Shown piece by piece: positions 1 through 8,745 of a DNA stretch of 64,000 nucleotides. The first letter of the stretch is position 1. The number at the start of each line of letters is the position of its first letter. The notes beneath the pieces are model-generated. The model saw only the letters and a list, made by a program, of their open reading frames with translations, did not search any database and had not been told where the DNA came from. The DNA comes from Oreohelix idahoensis (lineage: Eukaryota; Mollusca; Gastropoda; Stylommatophora; Oreohelicidae), in assembly GCA_024509875.1 (NCBI GenBank), contig JAMPIV010005018.1, positions 868,001 through 932,000 on the forward strand, in the 5' to 3' direction. The translations under genes were made by a program, and so were the position numbers.

Positions 1-713
1 GTTGCATGCGTTCCTGATTTTCAGCCCTCCCTCTCTCTTTATCCTTTTGACCATCTGTTCGTTCGTTTTGGTAACGCAGTGTAGAAAAAGACATGAATGG
101 AATTTAAAATGTAGGTCAACTTGCATATTTCAAGGTTTTTCTTAGAAAGGCAGCACATTTTATTGTGTGTTTGGGAAACGCGTGTATGTTGCAGAAAGCC
201 TTTAATATCAACGTGAAAGCGTTACAATTTGCTTACGCAGTAGAAAACAAGGGGATTTCGAGTACAGTCATTGTGACAGCACTGTTCTTTACCATTCTTC
301 TTCCTTTATTTATTATATGTATTTATTAGGCTTTATATTTACTTGATAATTTTTATATGTGGATTAGAATATTCCACGACAATCATACTAAGCCATTTAT
401 CATTCATATGCAGATACACATCTGAAACACACTTATCGTATGCACATCTAGACTTGTGGGCTTTACAACTAAAAGCTAACAACATGTCTATCATTGTCCG
501 CAGGTTCAAATGTGTCATCACAAAACAGAAGCCCAGGACTCCAGAACAATCATTGCATCCCGAAGAAACCCAGGAGCATCATATATTGTCAGCTGTAATT
601 CTGCCCCAGTCCACAACAGTGCTTGTGGGACTGGAGCAAGACTTCAATTAACATTGAGTACATTCATACTGAGGACTGGCACAGATTCGTTGTTAATTAT
701 TTATGTAGCCAAT
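1..713. other. Unassigned sequence, no recognised gene
   Basis: No domain or repeat family is recognised here. Two short overlapping plus-strand frames (343-651 and 510-731) cover the same DNA without known motifs. A pyrimidine-rich stretch ending in CAG lies just before about 503 and could be a splice acceptor, but nothing supports a flanking exon. I treat the stretch as non-coding. Confidence 0.4.
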
Positions 714-805
714 TCATGCAACCAAGTGTGAGAACTAATCAATGACTGTTAATGATGAGTCATGCAATCAAGTGTGAGAACTAATCAATGACTGCTAATG
801 ATGAA
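714..805. repeat. 46-bp tandem duplication (two units)
   Basis: Units 714-759 and 760-805 are near-identical; both contain AAGTGTGAGAACTAATCAA. They differ by only a few substitutions, so the duplication is fairly recent. It is not in a recognised gene or element. Confidence 0.9.
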
Positions 806-1289
806 CAACGTAGTGTATTAGCTTAGCTAAGAGTGATATGAACTTTGGCAGAACTTTCCAAATTACTTGGAAAACTCATGACATAATTTTATTTTAAGTT
901 AATTACTAAGAAATTCACCATCATCCAAATTTTGTACAACACTTATCCATTGAGTTCCATTATTCAACATTCACCATTCAGCACAAAGAAAGAAGCATAG
1001 ATGTAAATAATAAATTGGTTTTCCGCTGACTTTTAAATTTTATACTGTTGAGGTTGCATTTTGTTCAGAATTATTTGATTATCACAGGTAGTTACTTAGC
1101 GGAAGTAGCACCTTAGATTCTGATTTTACTTTGAAAACTATTTGAAGTAGAGACCTCCACAGCTGTAACTAGCCTGTGACACCAGTGTTCTTCTCCAACA
1201 CTGGGATTTCACACTTTCTAGACAGAAGACTGTTTATGCTCTACTACTAACACTACACCTTAAAAACCTGTCACTACAATGGAAAACGT
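806..1289. other. No gene seen
   Basis: Nothing recognisable by frame or motif. Confidence 0.4.
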
Positions 1290-1790
1290 AACACAGACAA
1301 CATTACACTAGTGAAAGACAAGAGTGGAAATCTCGTCACCACAAAACTGGGGTAAGAAGCAAAGTGTGCGGACAATTTCAGAGAAACACTAAATAAAACA
1401 CCTCTAGAGTCACAACTGAACATTCCAGAGGCTAAAAATGTTTTAGATATAAATATAGAATTTCCACGAAGGGAAGAAATCATCACAGCTATTAAATGGT
1501 TAAAGAACGGAAAAGATTCAGACTATGACAACCTAAATGTAGAGCTACTTAAAACAGATCCTGCACTTGCGGTATATCTATTAGAACCATTATTTGCATA
1601 AATCTGGCAAACAGAAACAACGCCAGTGGATTTGAACGGATGAATAACTGTTAAATTGTCAACATATATTCACTCTCAGAAACATAATAAAGCAGTGTTT
1701 AGAATGGCATTAGATGTATATAAATTTTGTTGACTTTGAAAAGGCGTTTCAAATCTTATACACAGGTACAGCCTATGGACAATACTGAGG
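1290..1790 (+). pseudogene. LINE (RTE-like) fragment, linker plus edge of reverse transcriptase
   Basis: Plus-strand translation, ignoring in-frame stops, gives the characteristic segment between endonuclease and reverse transcriptase of CFDP2-like RTE elements: a 'KDKSGNL' block, then EEIITAIKWLKNGK and a block around LLEPLF. About 60 codons later the frame reaches FVDFEKAF (RT motif with the first catalytic Asp), so the intervening part of the fingers domain is deleted. Stops occur at about 1350, 1600 and 1640. There is no start or end of an element here. It is an old, dead remnant; the family level is confident, the clade less so. Confidence 0.7.
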
Positions 1791-1811
1791 GCTTTGTGAT
1801 AAACGAGCGCC

Positions 1812-2972
1812 AAGCCCTTAATGCTCTACCTTTTCCAGACAATTTATTTCTTAATTGTCAGTGCATTGTGTAAACACAATAAAAGCTGTTTCGTTATATT
1901 TTTTTATTAGTTTATATGATAACTGGATATTTGTTTTGAAGTAACGTAAATTCATCTGAAAAATATTTCTTTGACAAGCTCAAACATTTCATTCAAAGTC
2001 CACATTAAATCAATCTTGACCAGACTGTGGTTGAAACAAAAGACGCGCTGACTTAGCTTTTTGAAGAAACACATTGATTTTATTAATAAATAAAAAATTA
2101 TAAAAAGCAGAAAAACTTTGGATTTGCTATCACAATCATCACTTGTGTAATGTATATTGACGACATGCTTCGAAAGACGGTCGGAGAAAGGGCGTTGAAA
2201 TGTAGATATAAAATATAATTCTCTTTAAAAACAGCATGATGTTGCTTAGTATTTGAGTTAAGTGAAATCGTTCATAGATATTAAACTGGTGTGATTGAAA
2301 TTATATGGTAATGTTAAAGCCATATTTACGAGAGTCTAAAGAAACACAAGGTAGACCAAAAAAAGAAGCAGAAAGATATCACTACAATGGTACATCATCC
2401 CCATAGTCAAATTTGACGGGTTGAAGCTACCACTATTGAGTGAGTAATACGTGCTTAGATACATACTGGCACTTACGTTAGACACCTGTTTCTCGACAAG
2501 GATGATGTGTAGTGAGATACACGAGCTTGTCCACAGTTTAATTTATGCCAAACAATATAGCAGAGGTGCACCGCCACTTTTCAGGACAACCAATAAGGAA
2601 CGCAGCCGAAAATCTGTTTCACGTGGCGATTTGTTATCCGTCGCGTGATCATTAAAATATATTGATTGTGCATGGAGACGCTGCTTGCTATAATTTTAAC
2701 TAGCAATAACTACCCCTACCTTTTCCACTCCAACCAAGCTCCCGGGCTGCCTCGATGTAAACGACTTTGAATTTCTCCATTTCTGCCATGACATGCAGTC
2801 TGGTACGAGATAAACAAGATTAGTTGTGGCATGCAAGCAATGTTCTTCGCCCAACACGAAAAAAGTAAATCTAATTATAGCTATCTGTCACTATTGCAAA
2901 ACCAGTTTCAATTAAAAAAAACAAATAGAAAAACAATTCAGAGCCACTTATCTAATTATGCCAAGTCAGTAC
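1812..2972 (-). repeat. Repeat A: inverted partner of repeat B (29.1-31.2 kb)
   Basis: Read on the minus strand, this block aligns end to end with 29135-31150 on the plus strand. Long near-identical runs are seen around the TTATTGTGTTTACACAATGA stretch, around the GACTATGGGGATGATGTACC stretch and around the region containing CACGTG. It lacks the 833-bp insertion present in the partner at 29570-30402; the matching empty site is near 2545-2555. No protein is recognised in it. Ends are approximate because similarity fades gradually. The element class is unknown. Confidence 0.85.
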
Positions 2973-3045
2973 TCAGTTTTCTAACAGTTATGATAAAAGA
3001 TATCCCCCCATTCTCACATTATTATTTGTTCTCAACAAGTGTCTA

Positions 3046-3277
3046 TGTTGATGTTGTATATATAAGTTTCGATGTTTAGTTTGTTTCCCACTAGAGTTAC
3101 TTGCCCTTAGGCAACCTCTTCTACTTCTTGTTTTCTAAGATGGTTGATTAAACATGTCGTGTTTGTATCCTGTGTTCGGGCTTCGTGATTAAACTTCATA
3201 ACGTGAGAATTTATGACAGCCAGCCACGTCTCATTATATCTTACAATATTTACTAAACACGACGGTAAATATCAACA
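3046..3277 (+). repeat. 5' LTR
   Basis: 232 bp, TG...CA ends, preceded by target duplication GTCTA. It would carry promoter and polyadenylation signals of the element; none is called individually. Confidence 0.93.
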
Positions 3278-3296
3278 TGGTGGCAGCGGTGGGATT
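3278..3296 (+). other. Primer binding site, tRNA-Leu type
   Basis: TGGTGGCAGCGGTGGGATT abuts the 5' LTR directly. From memory of animal tRNA sequences it is the exact complement of the 3' end (with CCA) of the tRNA-Leu class reading AAG/UAG. It would prime minus-strand DNA synthesis. Confidence 0.8.
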
Positions 3297-3435
3297 TCTA
3301 CAGAATTCGAACTATTCTGCTGACACGTGTGCTGACGTCATAGACTTGAGGTGAGGGGACGATAAACCGGTAAAACCAAGTTTAACTCTTCTGTTGGTAG
3401 GTTATTGCTTGCATACCATTATTAGACATTTCGTC

Positions 3436-4341
3436 ATGGCAGAACGGCCCATGTTTCGGTTACCACCCTGCCTAGACATAAATAACGTCGAACCAGACAC
3501 ATTTCGTAAATGGAGACGACAGTTAGAACTATATATGGATGCAGCAGAAGTGGCCTCTAAACCTGATCCTATTCGAGCGGCCATTATCCTACACTGTGCT
3601 GGACCTCAAGCTGTTGAAGTTTTTGATCAACTTGCAGGGGAAGGAGACCACTCTAATCCTCCTAAAATTCTCGATTTGCTCCAGAACCATTGTAGCTCAC
3701 GAAGCAATGAAGTATTACATACGTTCAGATTCTGGAACACACCTCTTCAAGATCCTTTTAATTCCTTTTTGACTGAGCTGAGAACTAAGGCAGATTTGTG
3801 CAACTTTAACGACAAGGATCGTATGATAAGAGACAAAATTGTCTTTACTGTCAACAAAAGGTTACAGGAGAAGCTCTTGAGAGAAGCTGACCTCGATCTA
3901 AAGAAAGCCATTCACATATGCAGAGTCTTCGAGCAAACTGGAAAAGACATAAGTGAGATGAATAATACAGTACAACCTTCTGAAGCAAGGGTTGAAAAGG
4001 TACAGAAAAAATCACTCAACCATAAACCTCCCAAGAGAGACACTGGGCATGCTGCTGGTAAAGCCTATCAAAGTAACACTGACAGTGGGTACTTTGAACC
4101 TAGAAAGGAGTGTCATTACTGTGGACAGAAACATCCATTGATTAAGAAAAAGTGTCCTGCATGGGGGAAGTTTTGCTCAAACTGTGGGGGAAGAAACCAT
4201 TTCAAAGTTAAATGCAAGAAAGTTCACACTGTTCACACAGAGTCAGTGGAAGATTCTGAAGTTTTTCTTGCTTGTGTGAAGTCTAGCCAAGCATGTACAT
4301 CTGCACAACTCATTGTCAATGGAAAAATGGTAAAATTTTAG
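3436..4341 (+). CDS. Gag-like protein with two zinc knuckles
   Basis: About 301 residues from the ATG at 3436, which lies about 140 bp after the primer site; an upstream ATG in frame at 3394 has no supporting context. The N-terminal two thirds is a capsid-like region with the 'RKWRRQLELY' type block seen in retrotransposon Gags. Near the C-terminus two Cys clusters occur (CHYCGQKHPLIKKKC and CSNCGGRNHFKVKC), typical nucleocapsid CCHC-like knuckles for RNA binding. The frame ends at TAG (4339-4341). The same frame continues immediately into a protease motif, so the stop is likely a Gln to stop change or a readthrough boundary between Gag and Pol. Confidence 0.85.
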   Translation: MAERPMFRLPPCLDINNVEPDTFRKWRRQLELYMDAAEVASKPDPIRAAIILHCAGPQAVEVFDQLAGEGDHSNPPKILDLLQNHCSSRSNEVLHTFRFWNTPLQDPFNSFLTELRTKADLCNFNDKDRMIRDKIVFTVNKRLQEKLLREADLDLKKAIHICRVFEQTGKDISEMNNTVQPSEARVEKVQKKSLNHKPPKRDTGHAAGKAYQSNTDSGYFEPRKECHYCGQKHPLIKKKCPAWGKFCSNCGGRNHFKVKCKKVHTVHTESVEDSEVFLACVKSSQACTSAQLIVNGKMVKF

Positions 4342-4860
4342 CTAGACACAGCAGCTGATGTGAATACAATCTGTCAACGCTTTGTGATGCAAGAACAATT
4401 GTTACCCACTAAACAGAGGCTTGTTATGTGGAATGGTATTATGATACTCCCTTTATCTGGTCTGCTGAATGTGAACAAGCTTTCAAGAGAGTCAAGAAAC
4501 TGATTACTTCTACTCCAGTAATCGCATACTATGATCCTTATGAATCTTTGTGTATTCAAGTTGATAGTAGCAGCTATGGACTCGGGGCTGTCCTCCTACA
4601 AAATGGTCATCCAATAGAGTTTGCTTCAAGAGCTCTAACTGAAACTGAACAACGCTGGGTTCAAATTGAGAAGGAACTCTTAGCTGTTGTATATGGTTTG
4701 GAACGCTTTGACCAGTACACTTATGGAAGGAAAGTTACAGTCGATAACGACCATAAACCTTTGGCAGTCATCGTTAAGAAACCTCTGAGTCAAATTCCTC
4801 GAAGACTGCAGAATTTATTGATGCGCAGCCATCGATATGACTTTGAATTCCAGTTAGTAT
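4342..4860 (+). pseudogene. Pol remnant: protease start fused to RNase H, reverse transcriptase deleted
   Basis: After the TAG the frame reads LDTAADVN, the retropepsin active-site motif with Ala in place of the usual Gly. About 35 codons later, near 4435-4446, the sequence jumps to another frame reading DTPFIWSAECEQAFKRV. That block normally follows the reverse transcriptase thumb and begins the RNase H region. The rest of protease and nearly all of the RT, including the YxDD box, are therefore missing. The RNase H part is well preserved (Asp in QVDSSSYGLGA, Glu in EKELLAVVYGLERF, Asp in VDNDHKPL). The frame stops at TAA about 4860. The element would need proteins from another copy. Confidence 0.85.
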
Positions 4861-6028
4861 AAGGTTCCGATCTTCTTATAGCCGACACACTGTCCAGAGT
4901 TAGTATTCATAATGTCACATTGGATTTCTTAGCTCATAAAGAGAGCAATGCAGGAGCTGATGCACCTGTAAGATTACCTGAAATACCAGATGTGATGATG
5001 GAAAAGATTAAATCTGAAACTCTCAAAGACAGCGTGGTCCAGAGGTTGAAGTCGACCATTTTGGATGGGTGGCCTAAAAGAAAGTTTGATGTACCAGCTG
5101 AGCTTATGCCTTATTTTGATATTCGTGACACTCTGACAACAGAACAAGGCATAATACTTAAATGAGAGCGTATTCTTATCCCAAAAGCACTGAGGCCTGA
5201 AATCAAGCAGAAGCTACACGCTGCTCATCTTGCATTTGACAGCATGATGCGCCGGGCCAGAAGTTGTCTGTTTTGAATCGGCATGACGGCTGAGATTCGA
5301 CAGATAGCTGACAGTTGTCCAGAATGTCAAGAAACGAAGGCAAGGAATGCTAAAGAACCTTTAAACCAACACTCAAGAGGTTTATCACCCTGGGAGAAAG
5401 TTGGCACTGACATCTTTATTATAGAAGGCCGATATTATTTAGTTCTGATTGACTATTTTTCCAACTTCATTGAAGTAGACTTTCTACCTACAATGACAGC
5501 ACAGTTAGTCATCAGGAAATTGAAGTCTCATTTTGCTCGTTATGGTGTTCCCAAAGTTATTGTATCTGACCAAGGTACTCAATTTACGTCTGCACAGTTC
5601 AGATCATTTACTGCTAGATGGGGAATACTTCATGTTAAATCAGCACCAGGTCACCATAAAGCCAATGGATTAGCTGAATCTGCTGTGAAACTCATTAAGG
5701 GTATGATGAGAAAGACTGTTCAAAACAATGCAGATGCATATGAGGCACTACTTGAACTTCGTAATACGCCAAGACAAGGGTTTGATCAAAGTCCAGCAGA
5801 AATACTGTTCAACAGGAAACTGCGTACACTGATACCTTCTGCAGTGAAACCCGTTGCATCTCACAGTAGAGTTATTGAAAGTAGAGGCAAGAGAGACAGA
5901 TCAGTGAAGACGAATTATGATAAAACTGCTCATGATCTGCCCAAGTTGTCTCACCAGCCAGTCTACTATCAAGACCCTGAACAACCAAACTGGCAACCTG
6001 GAAGAATTGATAAGAGGCTCTCTGAATG
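4861..6028 (+). pseudogene. Integrase region of the Gypsy-like element, with stops
   Basis: The frame continues in phase through stops at about 5163 (TGA), 5276 (TGA, in place of a usual Trp) and 6028 (TGA, probably from an Arg codon). The zinc-binding HHCC module is readable across the 5276 stop (HAAH ... CPEC). The catalytic core has Asp in VGTDIFI, Asp in VSDQGTQF and Glu in GLAESAVK; exactly 35 residues separate the last Asp and the Glu, the DD35E signature. The longest open segment is 5283-6029. All catalytic residues survive, so only nonsense changes, not active-site changes, break this domain. Confidence 0.88.
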
Positions 6029-6365
6029 ATCTTATTTAGTTGAAGGGGAGAATGGAGGTCAATATGTCAGAAACAGAATTCATCTAAGACCTAAAACAAC
6101 ACCTTTCACACCTGATCCCGAGGACCTGGAAACTTATTTTTCCTCTCCAGTTCTACCCGAGCAACAGGTTGTTTTGCCAGACATGGAAAACACTAGTGAA
6201 GTGAACATTTCCAATCCTCCAGAAGTTGATCCTTCAACTCCAGCTACTTTTAGTCCTGGGAAAGCTGGCAAAGAACAGGAACATTCTCTCCTACCATCTT
6301 GCCCTAAGAGACCTCAAAGAGATCGCAAGAAACCCTCTTGGATGAATGACTTTGTTTACTCATAA
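6029..6365 (+). pseudogene. C-terminal tail of the Gypsy-like polyprotein
   Basis: In phase after the 6028 stop comes a segment with 'YVRNRIHLRP', resembling the post-integrase tail of Gypsy polyproteins. A Pro/Ser-rich stretch and a basic end (KRPQRDRKKPSWMNDFVYS) follow, terminating at 6363-6365 just before the polypurine tract. It has no separate function that I can name. Confidence 0.7.
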
Positions 6366-6376
6366 AGAAGGGGGGA
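6366..6376 (+). other. Polypurine tract
   Basis: A purine run (AAGAAGGGGGGA) directly precedes the 3' LTR and is the expected plus-strand primer site. Confidence 0.8.
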
Positions 6377-6608
6377 TGTTTCTGTTGTATAAATATGTTT
6401 CGATGTTTAGTTTGTTTCCCATTAGAGTTACTTGCCCTTAGGCTAACTCTTCTACTTCCTTTTTTCTAAGATGGTTGATTAAACATGTCGTGTTTGTATC
6501 CTGTGTTCGGGCTTCGTGATTAAACTTCATAACGTGAGAATGTATGACAGCCAGCCACGTCTCATTATATCTTACAATATTTACTACACACGACGGTAAA
6601 TATCAACA
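6377..6608 (+). repeat. 3' LTR
   Basis: 232 bp, same length as the 5' LTR, 11 differences by hand count. Followed by GTCTA (6609-6613). Confidence 0.93.
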
Positions 6609-6802
6609 GTCTACATCCTTCAAGGATTCTAAATAACAAGATGATTGTACACTCTTTAACAAAATTACCTTATTGGCTACCGAATAAAAGTAAATGTAAA
6701 AACCAACGTAAAATAAATTCTTTTCTTCAGTTTGTTCTGACGTCATAAGAATATGATCACTGATTGGAAAGATTAATTTTATTTTGGCAGGATGATTAAA
6801 TC

Positions 6803-7063
6803 TAGTGCCCTAGTTATAGAGAGTTACGCCAACTAAGGTTTGGCCGAAAATGGCGGCCGAACCCGTATCGCAGGAAAATGGAATAGATACAAATATGTGC
6901 TACTCTATTTGCAGCTAATTTTACTTCAAATTAGTAGTTAACCTAAACGAAAATGCAAATTGGGTCTGAAAGTCGCGATTGGGTCCATTTTCCTGCGATA
7001 CGGGTTCAGCCGCCATTTTCGGCCAAACCTTAGTTGGCGTAACTCTCTATAACTAGGGCACTA
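6803..7063. mobile_element. Foldback MITE with 80-bp terminal inverted repeats
   Basis: 261 bp. The first and last 80 bp are inverted repeats with 79 of 80 positions matching by hand; each begins TAGTGCCCTAG. The direct 8-bp duplication ATTAAATC flanks it (6795-6802 and 7064-7071). The roughly 100-bp centre has no coding capacity. An 8-bp duplication points to hAT, P or Merlin-type transposases acting in trans; which one is not decidable here. The near-perfect arms suggest recent mobility or gene conversion. Confidence 0.93.
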
Positions 7064-7071
7064 ATTAAATC

Positions 7072-7413
7072 GAAGCTGCGGACCACGTCAAGCCCAGAGG
7101 GTTATTTTGCTCACCTCTACTCCAGAGGTGTAGTACACATTAGGGAATAGGTATTGGTTCAGGGGATGTAGAATAAAGAGAGAGGTAGTATCTCACGGTG
7201 AGAGACAGCCATAACGTTAATGGATAGTCAAGATCCTATTTGGTTCCTCTCTCTTTATCTAGCTCACGTAAGGCTCCACGAATACCGCTTGTGTACGGCG
7301 GTGGCCACATCCCGGGCAACAGTCTTGGCTGACTGGCTAGACTATATGAGTTAAATAGGGGTAATCTTACTCAAGGTAATGTCCATCTCTAGCACACAAA
7401 GACTGAGACAGTT
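7072..7413. other. Spacer with a small inverted repeat, no gene
   Basis: Contains ATAAAGAGAGAGG near 7173 and its exact complement CCTCTCTCTTTAT near 7243, plus a short CCTCT/AGAGG hairpin near 7115. No coding frame is supported. Confidence 0.5.
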
Positions 7414-7736
7414 AACGAACGAACGAACTTTATTGTCAAAGGGTTGGGAATTGGGCACGCAGGCCCGTCTGACATTCTGCCCTTCCTTTCTCTCGTCTTT
7501 TATACTGATTTCATTTATTCTCACATACATTTTACCCATCGATTCAAGGAATGCAACGTTATAAAGGTAAAGTAATAGCATACTCACATTCACAGTATCT
7601 AATTATAAGCATGAAATAAAATATGTTGAAAAGTACGAACTAAGTATTACCATGAAACAAAATATGTTGAAAAGCATTAACATCATCATTAAACCTATAT
7701 TCGGTATTATATCATTTGTTCGGAAAAATAATCACA

Positions 7737-8168
7737 TTAGAGGGGCAGATAATCAGAACTCATAAAATATTCGAAAAGTTTACGATTGTATAAATAGGGA
7801 CTGAGGTTGTTATCTTTTAGATAATGTGGAAGATAGTTCCAAAGATGAGCAGCAGGGTAAGCTAAGCTTTTCTTGAATAAGTCAAGCCTAGGCTTGGGCA
7901 CTTGTATTTTGTTAAGGCGTTGACTGCGTCTTTCATTGTATTTGAACATTGGCCACAGGTATGTTGCAGCATTATGTGACAGGATTTTGTAAATAAATTT
8001 AGCTTTGTTGAACAGAAAGCGCTTTCTTAGAGGCAGTATTATGAGATCTTTATATAGATCTACACACTGTGTTTGGCAGTTGCCAGAAACTAGACGCACT
8101 GAACGCTTTTTTAGTGAATGGAGTTTTTTGTGTTGGACATAGAACAACCATCCTAGATTATGAAGCAA
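7737..8168 (-). pseudogene. CR1-like LINE, region after the reverse transcriptase
   Basis: The translation has the Lys/Arg-rich block with KRSVRLV and 'LPLRKRFLFNKAKFIYKIL', followed by 'HLWNYLPHYLK'. This is the conserved tail downstream of the RT in Jockey/CR1-group ORF2 proteins. It continues in the same direction from the RT segment at 8252-8742, separated by a break near 8170-8250. The stop at 7737 is followed by the 3' untranslated region and the (TTCG)n tail. Confidence 0.8.
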
Positions 8169-8170
8169 TA

Positions 8171-8742
8171 GTCAAGGTTTGTTTGTATGTGAGATATATA
8201 GAACAATTTTCGTGCATCTTCATCTAGGAAATGTTTTATTTTAGCTAACTGTTAAACTTTCTGTGCCGTTTGCTTGGTCAGTGCATGAACATGTGAGTTC
8301 CAAATTAGATGCTGGTCAACGACTATTCCTAGAGTTTTATGTTCATTAACGTTTTCATTTAGTGAGGTACCAATATAGATCTGAAGTGTTGCTTTATCTG
8401 AATATTGTAATTTTTGTCTTGTTGATATTAACATGCACTTTGTTTTAATTATATTAATTAGCATTCGATTTCCGATGCTCCACTTAATCAGATTGTCTGT
8501 ATCTTTTTGTAACGATAGTTCAAGTGTGTTGCAAATTGTATCACTCGTGTAGACAGTACAGTCATCAGTAAATAGGTCACAGGATACGTGCTCGACGTGT
8601 AGTGGAAGGTCATTAATGTATATGCAAAAAAGTAGAGGCCCAAGAATAGAGCCCTGAGGAACGCCGGTATTTATTACTGTTGGGTTTGAACAAGAGTTAT
8701 TGTAAGAAACTACACGTTTTCTGTCTGACATGAATGATTTAA
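8171..8742 (-). pseudogene. CR1-like LINE reverse transcriptase, second half
   Basis: Contains the palm motifs NTGVPQGSILGPLLF and FTDDCTVY; the latter is the catalytic F/Y-x-D-D box with both Asp present. It begins at 'IIKSFMSDRK', exactly where the first half breaks off on the far side of the Chapaev element. A stop near 8252 separates it from the C-terminal region. Frames reaching into the Chapaev end (to about 8758) are only the transposon TIR read through. Confidence 0.87.
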
Positions 8743-8745
8743 TTA

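Larger units (their letters stand above)
3046..6608 (+). mobile_element. Gypsy-like LTR retrotransposon, complete ends, defective inside
   Basis: Two 232-bp LTRs (3046-3277, 6377-6608) begin TG and end CA. The whole is flanked by the 5-bp target duplication GTCTA (3041-3045 and 6609-6613). Order inside: primer binding site, gag with zinc knuckles, a protease remnant, RNase H, integrase, a C-terminal tail and a polypurine tract. By hand count the LTRs differ at 11 of 232 positions (about 5%), so the insertion is not recent. The centre of the protease and nearly all of the reverse transcriptase are deleted and several in-frame stops exist, so this copy cannot act alone. PR-RT-RH-IN order is the Gypsy order. 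No envelope frame is seen. Confidence 0.95.

Noticed and set aside
343..731. Possible exon with upstream CAG acceptor.
   Set aside because: No recognised domain, overlapping frames of equal merit, no matching donor or neighbouring exon.
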